From NCBI GenBank assembly GCA_017513095.1, contig JAFWDJ010000007.1, forward strand, positions 1-39,732: a stretch of 39,732 nucleotides of DNA, given 5' to 3'. Positions 1 to 7,444 of the stretch are shown here, piece after piece. The translations under genes were made by a program, and so were the position numbers. The notes beneath the pieces are model-generated. The model saw only the letters and a program-made list of their open reading frames with translations. It searched no databases and was not told the origin of the DNA. Source of the stretch: Clostridia bacterium (lineage in GTDB: Bacteria; Bacillota; Clostridia; Oscillospirales; RGIG577). Within the stretch, counting starts at the first letter, position 1; each line of letters starts with the position of its first letter.

Positions 1-13
1 ACATCCGCATAAA

Positions 14-88
14 TGGTGCCTCCGGGCGGAATCGAACCACCGACACGGGGATTTCAGTCCCCTGCTCTACCAACTGAGCTACAGAGGC
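14..88 (-). tRNA. tRNA-Phe (GAA)
   Basis: Cloverleaf on the minus strand: the 7-bp acceptor stem GCCTCTG/CGGAGGC has one U-G pair, and the D-arm AGCTCAGTTGGTAGAGC and T-arm GGTTCGATTCC are intact. The anticodon stem GGGGA/TCCCC encloses the loop CTGAAAT, giving anticodon GAA. The 3' CCA is encoded at 14-16. It is the last of three tRNAs in one transcript. Confidence 0.97.
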
Positions 89-95
89 GAAAAAG

Positions 96-172
96 TGGCG
101 ACCGTGAACGGGCTCGAACCGTCGACCTCCAGCGTGACAGGCTGGCGTTCTAACCAACTGAACTACACGGCC
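96..172 (-). tRNA. tRNA-Asp (GTC)
   Basis: Cloverleaf on the minus strand with acceptor stem GGCCGTG/CACGGTC, anticodon loop CTGTCAC (anticodon GTC), discriminator G and an encoded CCA. It lies 7 nt upstream of tRNA-Phe and 3 nt downstream of tRNA-Val, so the three form one tRNA operon. Confidence 0.97.
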
Positions 173-175
173 ACA

Positions 176-251
176 TGGTGGGAGCTACAGGGCTCGAACC
201 TGTGACCCTCTGCTTGTAAGGCAGATGCTCTCCCAGCTGAGCTAAGCTCCC
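176..251 (-). tRNA. tRNA-Val (TAC)
   Basis: Cloverleaf on the minus strand with acceptor stem GGGAGCT/AGCTCCC, anticodon loop CTTACAA (anticodon TAC), discriminator A and an encoded CCA. It is the first tRNA of the cluster, directly behind the promoter at 305-333. Confidence 0.97.
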
Positions 252-304
252 ATTTAGCTTTTTCTGCGCCGGTCGGTATTTTGTTCTCGCCAGCGACATG
301 ATTT

Positions 305-333
305 AGTTTACTACTTAATGCACTCTTTGTCAA
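305..333 (-). promoter_or_regulatory. SigA promoter of the tRNA-Val-Asp-Phe operon
   Basis: On the minus strand a perfect -35 (TTGACA, 328-333) is separated by 17 bp from the -10 TAAACT (305-310). The predicted start is about 50 nt before tRNA-Val. It lies in the gap between hslO and the tRNAs, which holds nothing else I can recognise. Confidence 0.85.
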
Positions 334-365
334 GACTTTTTTTAAATTTATTTTTAAAAAGCGAA

Positions 366-1247
366 CTATTCGGAGGCCTCCGAAAGCAGTCCCAAAAGCT
401 CCTCCTTACTGAAGTCATATCGCTTATTGCAGAAGTGGCACAAAAGCTGCGCGCCGCCCTGTTCCTCAATTATACTTCTCAGCTCCTGCCTTCCGAGGCT
501 TATGAGTGCCTTGGACATGCGCTCCCTGCCGCAGGGGCATTTGAAATCAACGCTGTCCGTCTGAAGAATCTCAACTTCAAGGCCGCAAAGCGCGCGCTCA
601 AGTATCGCCTTCGGCGTGCAGCCTTCGTTTAAAAGCTGCGTTACCGGCGGAAGCGCCGAGATATTTTTCTCGATAAGATCAATTACCTTGTCCTCGGTAT
701 ACGGAAGAAGCTGTATCATAAAGCCGCCCGCCGCTTTTACGCTGAGATCCTCATCCACCAAAACGCCCAATGCGCACACCGTGGGCACCTGCTCGCTCAC
801 GGCGAAGTACTGCGTTATATCCTCGGCTATTTCGCCCGTCTGAAGGCGTATACGGCCGATATAAGGCTCTTTTAAGCTGAGGTCCTTTATTATTATAAGG
901 TCTCCGTCGCCCACTGCGCCGCCTATATTAAGCCTTCCCTGCGGCGTCGGCGGAAGCTCGAGCGTCGGGTTGTCAACGTATCCGCGCACGTTGCCCAGGT
1001 AGTCCGAAACCGCAACGATGCTGCCGAGCGGGCCGTCTCCCCTCACCTGAAGCGTAAGGCTGTCGGTCTCGGTCTTTAAAAGGCACCCCATCATGGACGT
1101 CCCCAATAGAGCGCGCCCCAAAGCCACTGTAGACAGCACGGAAAGGCCGTGCACCCTGCGCGCGTATTCAACTATATCTTTTCCCTCTATCGCAAATGCA
1201 CGCACACTCAGCTCGGATGTGATCGCGCGTATCAATGTTCCGCTCAT
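366..1247 (-). CDS. hslO: Hsp33 redox-regulated chaperone HslO
   Basis: A 293-residue protein of normal length for Hsp33, the cytosolic holdase chaperone that is switched on by oxidation and prevents aggregation of unfolded proteins. The C-terminal zinc switch is complete: C237-x-C239 and C270-x-x-C273, the redox sensor of the family. The N-terminal substrate-binding domain begins GTLIRAITSE, as is typical. The ATG overlaps the TAA of the upstream methyltransferase by one base (TAATG) and has an AGGAG Shine-Dalgarno inside that gene, so the two are translationally coupled. It is the last gene of a three-gene operon with the TrpR-like regulator. I see no obvious terminator between its stop and the tRNA promoter. 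Confidence 0.95.
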   Translation of the reverse strand: MSGTLIRAITSELSVRAFAIEGKDIVEYARRVHGLSVLSTVALGRALLGTSMMGCLLKTETDSLTLQVRGDGPLGSIVAVSDYLGNVRGYVDNPTLELPPTPQGRLNIGGAVGDGDLIIIKDLSLKEPYIGRIRLQTGEIAEDITQYFAVSEQVPTVCALGVLVDEDLSVKAAGGFMIQLLPYTEDKVIDLIEKNISALPPVTQLLNEGCTPKAILERALCGLEVEILQTDSVDFKCPCGRERMSKALISLGRQELRSIIEEQGGAQLLCHFCNKRYDFSKEELLGLLSEASE

Positions 1248-2002
1248 TATTCTTTCTCCTTTATCGCCGCGAACACGACTCGTTCGCTGTTTTCGTCGGG
1301 CGCTTTAAACTTATAGTCGCCGTAAGCATACACCTTACAAAATCCCGCCTCATAAAGCATATCAGTAAGCTCCGGTATCTCGTAGGCGCGCTCCTCGACA
1401 AAGTCACGGGAGCGCACATAAACGCCCTCGGGCGTTTTTTCAAAAATCGTCATATCATAATAAAAACGGCGCCGCCTTTTGTCATACGAGTGCTCGACTG
1501 CGCAGAAAACGCCGTCGGTCTCATATATGGCCGTCGTGCCGTCCAGCGTGTTTTTAAGCCTTCCCGGGGTATTTACGTCAAATATAAACGCTCCTCCGTA
1601 ATCAAGGTACATATGACAGTTTAAAAAGCACTTCATAAGCTCGTTTTTATCGGTCACATGGTTTACGCTGTCAAGCGAGGAAACAATGGCTCCTACCGTC
1701 CCGTAAAGCTCGAAAGAAGCCATATCCTGATTAAGATAGAGTATGTCAAGCCCCGACTCTGCCCGCTTGTTCTGGGCGGCGCCCAGCATGGCGACGGAGC
1801 CGTCGATGCCTATCATGTCGTATCCCCTTTTCGCCATAAGCTCGGTAAGCGTGCCCGTGCCGCAGGCAAGATCGGCAACTATCAAGGGCTTAAGCTTGAC
1901 ACGTTTAAAAACATGCTCGTAAAAGTCAGCTATTTTCGCATAATCGACGTGGGCGTTAAGCTCATCGTAAAACGCGGCCAGCGCCGCGTAGGAAGCGCTC
2001 AT
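1247..2002 (-). CDS. class I SAM-dependent methyltransferase
   Basis: A 251-residue Rossmann-type methyltransferase. Motif I (DLACGTGT) lies at about residues 44-51 and is followed by the acidic SAM-ribose loop GIDGS and the later QDM and SSLDSVNHV segments typical of the methyltransferase_25/11 group. The substrate cannot be read from the sequence. Its ATG overlaps the stop of the TrpR-like gene by 4 nt (ATGA), and its own stop overlaps the hslO start by 1 nt. It is therefore the middle gene of a tightly coupled operon. Link to Hsp33 function is not established; co-transcription is the only sequence evidence. Confidence 0.85.
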   Translation of the reverse strand: MSASYAALAAFYDELNAHVDYAKIADFYEHVFKRVKLKPLIVADLACGTGTLTELMAKRGYDMIGIDGSVAMLGAAQNKRAESGLDILYLNQDMASFELYGTVGAIVSSLDSVNHVTDKNELMKCFLNCHMYLDYGGAFIFDVNTPGRLKNTLDGTTAIYETDGVFCAVEHSYDKRRRRFYYDMTIFEKTPEGVYVRSRDFVEERAYEIPELTDMLYEAGFCKVYAYGDYKFKAPDENSERVVFAAIKEKE

Positions 2003-2322
2003 TTCTTCTCTTCCCCGTCTTTTTCGCCGTCTTCTTCGCCGCAGAGCCGCTCCAGCACTACGGCGTATCCGTCGCTGCCGTAATGAAGGCAGCGGTTTAT
2101 ACGGCTTATCGTGGCCGTGGAAACGCCCGTCTCGGCAATTATATCAACATACAGCTTGTTTTCACGAAGCAGCTTCGCGACCAAAAGGCGCTGCGCCATG
2201 GCCTTTATCTCCGATATGGTGCACAGGTCCTCGAAAAAATCATAGCATTCTTCCACGTTCTTCAGAGATAATATTGCGTTATAAAGAAAATCTATATTCT
2301 CATCCTGAAGCCTTTTCTTCAT
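1999..2322 (-). CDS. TrpR-like YerC/YecD family DNA-binding protein
   Basis: A 107-residue all-helical protein of the Trp-repressor superfamily, YerC/YecD branch. The conserved segment around residues 34-75 contains the helix-turn-helix in which 'ETGVSTATISRINRCL' is the recognition part. Family members are dimeric DNA-binding proteins whose targets are mostly unknown; the true tryptophan repressor is a different branch. The last 15 residues are a Glu/Asp/Lys-rich tail. It is the first gene of the operon, 32 nt downstream of the -10 element at 2354-2359, and could regulate its own operon, though I see no clear operator. Confidence 0.85.
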   Translation of the reverse strand: MKKRLQDENIDFLYNAILSLKNVEECYDFFEDLCTISEIKAMAQRLLVAKLLRENKLYVDIIAETGVSTATISRINRCLHYGSDGYAVVLERLCGEEDGEKDGEEKK

Positions 2323-2353
2323 AAATCATCGTCCTTTCGCCTGCAATGATTTA

Positions 2354-2382
2354 ATTTTACCTCAAAAATTTATTATTGTAAA
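2354..2382 (-). promoter_or_regulatory. promoter of the trpR-like / methyltransferase / hslO operon
   Basis: The -35 TTTACA (2377-2382) and -10 TAAAAT (2354-2359) on the minus strand are separated by 17 bp. The -35 sits in the tail of the xerD terminator, so termination of xerD and initiation of the next operon are packed together. Confidence 0.6.
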
Positions 2383-2433
2383 GCAATAAACCGCAAAAGA
2401 ATTCTTTTAAAGGCTCTTTTGCGGTTTATTGCT
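2382..2433 (-). terminator. rho-independent terminator of spoIIM-xerD
   Basis: Perfect 19-bp inverted repeat (2382-2400 with 2415-2433) with a 14-nt loop. On the minus strand it is followed by TTTACAATAATAAATTTTT. It lies 24 nt after the xerD stop codon. Confidence 0.85.
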
Positions 2434-2457
2434 CTTTTCTTATAGGAGTCAGGTATT

Positions 2458-3342
2458 CTAAGCTCGGGGATGGAACTTCTGATATACCTCGGTTAGCTTA
2501 TTCTTGGTTATCTGTGCGTAGACCTGCGTAGAGGATATGTCGCTGTGACCGAGCATTTCCTTTATAGAGTGCAGATCCGCACCGTTCTCGATAAGATGCA
2601 CCGCGAACGAATGTCTCAGCGTGTGCGGTGTTACCTTGTTTTCAATGCCTATCTGCTTTGCGTACTGCTTTATTATCTTCCAAAATCCCTGGCGCGTAAG
2701 GCGCTGACCGGAGAAATTCACAAAAAGTGCCTTTTGGTTCGCGTCCGGACACATAAGCGGACGAGCTGTCTCCATGTAGTCCGACAGGCTCTTTACGGCC
2801 ATCTTGTAAATCGGAACCACGCGCTCCTTCATGCCGCTCGAGCACTTGATGAACCCGAGCTCCAGATTTACGTCGCGCATATTGAGGTCGATGAGCTCGC
2901 TTACCCTTATGCCCGTCGCATATAAAAGCTCCAGCATGGCCTTGTCGCGGTAACCCTTAAGGTCAACGCATTTCGGCTGGTCCAAAAGCAGCTCTACCTC
3001 CTTGCTCGTGAGCACCTGAGGCAGCTTCTTTTCAACGGCTACTCTTTCAAGAGTCAAAGCCGGATTCGTCTCAATTACATTTATCGAAGTAAAATACTTA
3101 AAAAAGCTCTTCAGCGAGGCGATGTTTCTCGTGATCGTGGAATTTGAACGCTGTATACTGCGAAGATGCGATATGTAAGCTTCAATGTTCGCCTGGGTGA
3201 CGGACGTGATATCCGTAACGCCTATCGTTTCAAGGTACTCTATGAACTGAGAAATATCACCTTTGTATGACTGTATGGTATTGGCGGAAGATTTCCTTTC
3301 ATTCTTCAGGTACAATTCGTACATATTAAGATATTTTTGCAA
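2458..3342 (-). CDS. xerD: tyrosine site-specific recombinase XerD
   Basis: A 294-residue tyrosine recombinase with an N-terminal SAM-like core-binding domain (about 1-90) and a C-terminal catalytic domain. The catalytic set is complete: R146 (TGIRVSEL), H240-x-x-R243 (HTLRHSF), H266 (LGHSD) and nucleophile Y275. Length and the terminal 'YQKFHPRA' fit XerD, which with XerC resolves chromosome dimers at dif during division. Neighbouring spoIIM is a common clostridial arrangement and argues for the housekeeping recombinase rather than a phage integrase. The start is a TTG with GGAGG 8 nt upstream; an in-frame ATG six codons later is the alternative. Confidence 0.9.
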   Translation of the reverse strand: MQKYLNMYELYLKNERKSSANTIQSYKGDISQFIEYLETIGVTDITSVTQANIEAYISHLRSIQRSNSTITRNIASLKSFFKYFTSINVIETNPALTLERVAVEKKLPQVLTSKEVELLLDQPKCVDLKGYRDKAMLELLYATGIRVSELIDLNMRDVNLELGFIKCSSGMKERVVPIYKMAVKSLSDYMETARPLMCPDANQKALFVNFSGQRLTRQGFWKIIKQYAKQIGIENKVTPHTLRHSFAVHLIENGADLHSIKEMLGHSDISSTQVYAQITKNKLTEVYQKFHPRA

Positions 3343-3390
3343 AATCTTTTCCTCCGTTTCGGGGAAGTGGTGTACATTTATCCTTAGCTT

Positions 3391-4005
3391 TTACGAGAAT
3401 GCCGAAACAACCAGGCTTTCAAATAAAGAAGCCGCTAAAATAAGAAAGCCGAATACCGCAAATAATGCGATATGCGTTCTTACGCATCCGGCAAAATCGT
3501 TTCTTACCTCCTGTATGCCCCTTGCGCTTTTATACAGTCCAAACGAGAATTTCGTGCACAGGACGGTATAGAACATTAAAAGCGGCAGTGAAAACATATT
3601 CTGAACGAATACCGTTGTCACAGAGAGTATAAAGCCCCCGTCATAGGACAGTGAATATATCGTGCCCAGGGCGACGCCCAGGCAAAATATCTTCATGGAA
3701 AAAACCGCTAAAACAAAAGGTACGCCAATTACAATAAAACCCGCAATAAACATAAAAAACAAATATCGTATGTTTATCTTCACCGTCTCAATGTAAAGTG
3801 CGGCAAACTCAATACCGGTATCGTTTATGCCTATTGTTAAATTTTCATAGAACCTTGCAAACAACTCGGCGTCTGACGCGGCAAAAACGCGTACAAAGAT
3901 CATGCCTGAGATAAGCGACAATACATATAATATAAAAACACCGATAATAATACCTGTGTTTTTATTTTTCCGTATTTCCGAATCCAAAAACGGATCGTTA
4001 AACAT
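3391..4005 (-). CDS. spoIIM: stage II sporulation protein M
   Basis: A 204-residue integral membrane protein with about five predicted membrane spans, for example around residues 17-38 (IIIGVFILYVLSLISGMIF) and 77-105. It matches SpoIIM, one of the three proteins (with SpoIID and SpoIIP) of the complex that degrades septal peptidoglycan and drives engulfment of the forespore. Length agrees with the family (about 200-215). The ATG is preceded by GAGGG at 7 nt. It is followed 48 nt later by xerD and probably shares its terminator. Its presence marks the organism as a spore former, or a descendant of one. Confidence 0.9.
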   Translation of the reverse strand: MFNDPFLDSEIRKNKNTGIIIGVFILYVLSLISGMIFVRVFAASDAELFARFYENLTIGINDTGIEFAALYIETVKINIRYLFFMFIAGFIVIGVPFVLAVFSMKIFCLGVALGTIYSLSYDGGFILSVTTVFVQNMFSLPLLMFYTVLCTKFSFGLYKSARGIQEVRNDFAGCVRTHIALFAVFGFLILAASLFESLVVSAFS

Positions 4006-4051
4006 ATCAGATCCCTCACGAAATCCGGCCTGTAACGTATTTTTATAGTGT

Positions 4052-4122
4052 GCAGTATCAAGTGCAATTTGCAGTTTGCAGTATCATTTGCAGTATCAGT
4101 GGCTGCAGTATCAGGTGCAGCC
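4052..4122. repeat. four short direct repeats GCAGTATCA and a hairpin
   Basis: GCAGTATCA occurs at 4052-4060, 4078-4086, 4090-4098 and 4105-4113, in the 174-bp gap between spoIIM and the end of proC. The last copy is inside a perfect 7-bp hairpin, GGCTGCA (4101-4107) with TGCAGCC (4116-4122). No T-run follows, so it is not a standard terminator. The rest of the gap shows nothing I recognise. Confidence 0.6.
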
Positions 4123-4179
4123 GTTTAATAATATGTAATACGTTACTTTTATATACTCCGTGAGGGAGCTGCTGTTTAC

Positions 4180-4989
4180 TTAATCGGCGCCTAACTCATA
4201 CGAGCGCTTCGTACACGCCTTCATGGCATCGTCGATGGTCTTGTATAAGTTGTTTTCATCAAAGCACTTAATGGATTCTATGGTAGTTCCTCCGGGAGAG
4301 CAGACCATCTTGATAAGCTCTTTCGGAGAGAGGCTGGAACTGCGAAGCATCTGTACCGAGCCTTCAAAGACCGAACATATCAGCTTAAATGCCTCGTCGC
4401 GGTCAATGCCCTGGCTTACGGCGCTCTCGACCATCGCATCGACGAAGTAGTATACATATGCCGGCGAGCTGCCGTTTACGCAAACTATCTCGTTCATCTG
4501 CGACTCATCAATAAGGGAGACAACTCCGAGCTTACTGAAAACGTCGATAACGAAATGCTTCTTATCCTCTTCAACGTCATCGGGAACGCAAATCGCGCTT
4601 GCACCCTTCGAGACCATAAGCGGCGCGTTGGGCATCACGCGGATTATCTTCACCTGTTGACCGAGGATCTTTTTAATCCTTGCAGTAGATACGCCTGCGG
4701 CGATCGTTACAAAAAGCTTATCGGATAAATCAAGCGATGCAAGCTTCGATAAGACTTCGGGGAAAACCTGCGGCTTTATGCAGAGGAAAATGATATCAGA
4801 AAGCTCTGCCAAAGTTGCCTCGTTGCGGGCGACGCAGCATCCGAGCTTGAGAAACCGTTCGGAAGCTTCGGCCTTTGCATCATAAACGGTTATGCAGGAA
4901 GGCTTCAAAACTCCGCTTGAAACCATGCCGTTTATAATGGCTCCTCCCATGTTTCCCGTGCCCAAAAAGCCGGTCATAAATGCGCTCAC
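4180..4989 (-). CDS. proC: pyrroline-5-carboxylate reductase
   Basis: A 269-residue NAD(P)H-dependent enzyme catalysing the last step of proline synthesis, reduction of pyrroline-5-carboxylate. The N-terminal dinucleotide-binding motif is GFLGTGNMGGAI. The family signatures 'RVMPNAPLMVSKGASAIC' and, in the C-terminal helical dimerisation domain, 'GSSPAYVYYFVDAM' and 'VCSPGGTTIESI' are present. The start used is a GTG with GGGGTGA about 7 nt upstream; an ATG four codons further in is possible. It is monocistronic, with its own promoter at 5049-5077. There is no proB/proA beside it. Confidence 0.95.
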   Translation of the reverse strand: MSAFMTGFLGTGNMGGAIINGMVSSGVLKPSCITVYDAKAEASERFLKLGCCVARNEATLAELSDIIFLCIKPQVFPEVLSKLASLDLSDKLFVTIAAGVSTARIKKILGQQVKIIRVMPNAPLMVSKGASAICVPDDVEEDKKHFVIDVFSKLGVVSLIDESQMNEIVCVNGSSPAYVYYFVDAMVESAVSQGIDRDEAFKLICSVFEGSVQMLRSSSLSPKELIKMVCSPGGTTIESIKCFDENNLYKTIDDAMKACTKRSYELGAD

Positions 4990-5048
4990 GCTTCAGTCAC
5001 CCCGTCGATTTACATAACTTATTTATCTATAACTCTCTTTGCAATACT

Positions 5049-5077
5049 ATAATAATACACGTTTTATCAATTTGCAA
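5049..5077 (-). promoter_or_regulatory. promoter of proC
   Basis: The -35 TTGCAA (5072-5077), a 17-bp spacer and the -10 TATTAT (5049-5054) lie on the minus strand, about 60 bp upstream of the proC start. The remaining AT-rich sequence up to 5284 holds low-complexity A/T runs and no gene that I can support. Confidence 0.55.
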
Positions 5078-5284
5078 GAGCAATTTTTGGATTATGTCGC
5101 CCAAAATCAAAATATTATGTAAACACGTTTTATGTAAACACACGAAACCAGTTGTATTTTGTTGTGTTTTTCGGACGTTCGCACAATATTTTGTTTGGCC
5201 ATCGGATATTTAGTCTTTGAAAAAATTTTTAAAAAAATTAAAAAAAATTTTTTAAACTGCGTTTTTGAGCCAAAATCAAGGCAA

Positions 5285-5318
5285 AAAACAGCTCCGGCAG
5301 ACGCGCCGGAGCTGTTTT
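5285..5318 (-). terminator. terminator after scfB
   Basis: Perfect 14-bp inverted repeat AAAACAGCTCCGGC (5285-5298) / GCCGGAGCTGTTTT (5305-5318) with a 6-nt loop and T-runs on both sides. It lies 28 bp after the scfB stop and ends the SCIFF operon. Confidence 0.9.
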
Positions 5319-5345
5319 TATTGGAATTATGTCATTTTAGGTTTC

Positions 5346-6731
5346 TCAGGCTTCGCTCCCCTGCTTTCGTTCGTTAAGCGCTGCCGCGAGCCATATCGCG
5401 CACTCGACGCGTTTCTTCTCAAGCTCGCAGGCGATCGTGTTCGGAAGCTTTATATCGCCGCGCATCTGGAAGTTGTTTGCCGCGCATCCTCCGCTGCAGT
5501 AGAACTTCGCCCAGCACTCTCTGCACTCGGGCTTCGAGTATACGTTGTTCTTCGCGAAGGTCTCTTTTATTTTAAGATCGAGCTTCGCGTCCCCGTTTAC
5601 GTTTCCCATCCTGTATTCGGTGTGACCCACGAACTGATGGCACGGATAAATGTCCCCTTCCGGAGTTATCGCAAGGTACTCGTTCCCGCTTCCGCAGCCG
5701 TGCAGCCTTTTTATCACGCACGGCCCCTGACTGAGGTCGAGCATGAAGTGGAAGAAGTTAAACCCCTCCCCCGCGCATATGCGGTCGTACACTATTTTTG
5801 CCAGGCGCTCGTATTCCGAAAACAGCTCGGGAAGGTCGGCCTGTGTCAGCGAATACGGAAGCTTCGGATCCGAGACGACCGGCTCCACCGAAATCTGTTC
5901 AAATCCGATATCGGCAAGATGAAGCACGTCGTTTGAAAAATCCTTGTTGTATTTTGTGAACGTGCCCCTGACGTAGTGATCCCGCTCTCCCCGAAGCTTC
6001 GCCATTTTAAGAAGCTTCGGCATTATTATATCGTAGCTTCCCGTTCTTGCGACCGTTTTCCTTACCCTGTCGTTTACTTCCCTGCGGCCGTCGAGGCTGA
6101 GCACGACGTTTGACATGTGCTCGTTTATATACGCCATATTCTCGTCGTTTAAAAGCACGCCGTTCGTCGTTATCGTAAATCTGAAGTTCTTGTTGTGAAG
6201 TCTCCCCTGCGCCGCGGCATACTCCGTTATCTTTTTTACGACATCGAAGTTCATAAGCGGCTCTCCGCCGAAAAAGTCGATCTCGATATTCTTTCTACCC
6301 TTCGACTCGCGTATAACGAGGTCGATGGCTTTTTTGCCCGTCTCGAAATCCATAAGTTTTCTTGTGCCGCCGAAGTCGCCCGTCGACGCGAAGCAGTATT
6401 CGCATCTTAAGTTGCAGTCGTGCGCCACATGAAGGCACAGCGCCTTGACGGGGGCAAGCTCTCCCGTTTTCCTTGCTATCTCCTCGTATTCGTCCGGTGT
6501 ACCGAGCATACCGCTTCGGATGAGCTCTTTTATCTCGCCGTACGCCGCCTCTATGTCCTGTGCCCCGTATTTTGGCGAAAGCTTCGCTATAACTTCTTTT
6601 GAAAGCTCCTCGCCCGGATTCTCTCCCGTCAGTGAAAGAAGCTCGTAGGACAGCCGGTCAAGCTCAAGCACCGCACCCGAGTTTACGTCCAGCGCAAAAT
6701 ACTTTTTATGCATCTCATAAAGATGTATCAT
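5346..6731 (-). CDS. scfB: radical SAM thioether maturase of the SCIFF peptide
   Basis: A 461-residue radical SAM/SPASM enzyme that installs Cys-to-alpha-carbon thioether crosslinks in the SCIFF precursor (sactipeptide or ranthipeptide chemistry). The first about 80 residues resemble the PqqD-like peptide-recognition element (RRE). The [4Fe-4S]-SAM motif is C106-x3-C110-x2-C113 (DCNLRCEYC). The C-terminal SPASM region carries C346, C364, C403, C406, C412, C416 and C435, the ligands for auxiliary iron-sulfur clusters. The substrate gene scfA lies 59 nt upstream, separated by a small hairpin. Its product is a conserved clostridial natural product whose role is still poorly defined. SD AAAAGGA precedes the ATG. 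Confidence 0.95.
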   Translation of the reverse strand: MIHLYEMHKKYFALDVNSGAVLELDRLSYELLSLTGENPGEELSKEVIAKLSPKYGAQDIEAAYGEIKELIRSGMLGTPDEYEEIARKTGELAPVKALCLHVAHDCNLRCEYCFASTGDFGGTRKLMDFETGKKAIDLVIRESKGRKNIEIDFFGGEPLMNFDVVKKITEYAAAQGRLHNKNFRFTITTNGVLLNDENMAYINEHMSNVVLSLDGRREVNDRVRKTVARTGSYDIIMPKLLKMAKLRGERDHYVRGTFTKYNKDFSNDVLHLADIGFEQISVEPVVSDPKLPYSLTQADLPELFSEYERLAKIVYDRICAGEGFNFFHFMLDLSQGPCVIKRLHGCGSGNEYLAITPEGDIYPCHQFVGHTEYRMGNVNGDAKLDLKIKETFAKNNVYSKPECRECWAKFYCSGGCAANNFQMRGDIKLPNTIACELEKKRVECAIWLAAALNERKQGSEA

Positions 6732-6765
6732 TTTTTATCATCCTTTTAAAATAGTCAAAACAAAA

Positions 6766-6781
6766 GGAGCCCTGCGGCTCC
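6766..6781 (-). terminator. partial terminator/attenuator between scfA and scfB
   Basis: Hairpin GGAGCC (6766-6771) / GGCTCC (6776-6781) with a 4-nt loop, flanked by A/T complements with one bulged C and followed on the minus strand by TTTTGTTTTG. Its position suggests higher expression of the peptide than of the enzyme, as is usual for precursor-maturase pairs. Confidence 0.6.
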
Positions 6782-6790
6782 CTTTGTATT

Positions 6791-6934
6791 TTATTTGCGG
6801 TTTTCACACTTCTGATTTGCCACAGTGCACGACGTCTTACATGCCGACTGACAAGAGGTCTGACATTCTCCGCATCCGCCTCTGCATGCGCTTTCCTTAA
6901 GCGTTGCAGGGCTTATGATTTTAATATGTTTCAC
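6791..6934 (-). CDS. scfA: SCIFF ribosomal peptide precursor
   Basis: A 47-codon gene starting at GTG with AGGAGGG 7 nt upstream. The product begins MKHIKIISPATLKESA and continues into a Cys-rich core with cysteines at 17, 21, 24, 28, 32, 36 and 43. The spacing C-x3-C-x3-C-x3-C across residues 24-36, and the endings 'SACKTSCTV' and 'NQKCEN', are hallmarks of the SCIFF family (six cysteines in forty-five residues). I count seven cysteines here. It is the substrate of ScfB encoded next to it. It is followed by an attenuator hairpin and preceded by the TIGR04086-type membrane protein gene. Confidence 0.95.
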   Translation of the reverse strand: MKHIKIISPATLKESACRGGCGECQTSCQSACKTSCTVANQKCENRK

Positions 6935-6967
6935 AATATTCCCTCCTGAAAATTTTAGTCCTTTTTA

Positions 6968-7375
6968 TCATCTTCGTTTTAAGCGTCTCCGGTTTACTCC
7001 CGCAACACCGCCCGCAGCTCCGAGTATAACCATTACACAGAGACGGATCAGCGCGTTCTGAAAAACCGCTTCGGCGTTAAAACAAACTGTCCCGACGATA
7101 TATACTATCACAAACAGCAGCGCTCCGAATACGGCTCCGTGGATCATGCCGCGTGAGCCTATGCCGGCAGCGCAGATAAACGCGCCCGCGAAGCTCGATA
7201 CCCCGACGGATATAAGCGTAACTATCCACGCCGAGCTTTTCGGCACATTTGCGTACGTAATAAGAAGCGCGCCCGAAACGAGCAGTATCCAGCATAAAAC
7301 GAATGCGGCCGCGGTCGCCGCCGCGTATGATTTTATGGGTCTCTTCGTCTGTGATACGGTTTCATTTCTTTTCAT
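6968..7375 (-). CDS. small four-helix membrane protein (TIGR04086-like)
   Basis: A 135-residue protein with four predicted membrane helices (about residues 15-40, 47-70, 78-100 and 108-128), small residues packed in each helix and a basic C-terminus (NRRRLKRR). Size, topology and its place between yajC and scfA match the TIGR04086 family of clostridial membrane proteins, which often accompanies the SCIFF genes. Function is unknown; a role in handling or exporting the modified peptide is only inference. The start chosen is the ATG with GGGAGAGG upstream; a GTG six codons earlier overlaps that Shine-Dalgarno. Confidence 0.8.
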   Translation of the reverse strand: MKRNETVSQTKRPIKSYAAATAAAFVLCWILLVSGALLITYANVPKSSAWIVTLISVGVSSFAGAFICAAGIGSRGMIHGAVFGALLFVIVYIVGTVCFNAEAVFQNALIRLCVMVILGAAGGVAGVNRRRLKRR

Positions 7376-7444
7376 AAATTCCTCTCCCTTCACATCTTTT
7401 ATAAATGAGTATGGAAAGGATGAGGATTTTATGACAGGCCGGAA

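Noticed and set aside
2458..3342. xerD as a phage or transposon integrase
   Set aside because: Its length, its ending, its neighbour spoIIM and the lack of mobile genes or att-like repeats all favour the housekeeping recombinase.
4052..4113. CRISPR array from the GCAGTATCA repeats
   Set aside because: The repeats are only 9 bp, the spacing is irregular (3-17 bp between copies) and there are no cas genes.
5220..5260. A/T homopolymer stretch upstream of proC as a terminator or origin element
   Set aside because: It is low-complexity sequence with weak self-complementarity and no DnaA-box cluster.
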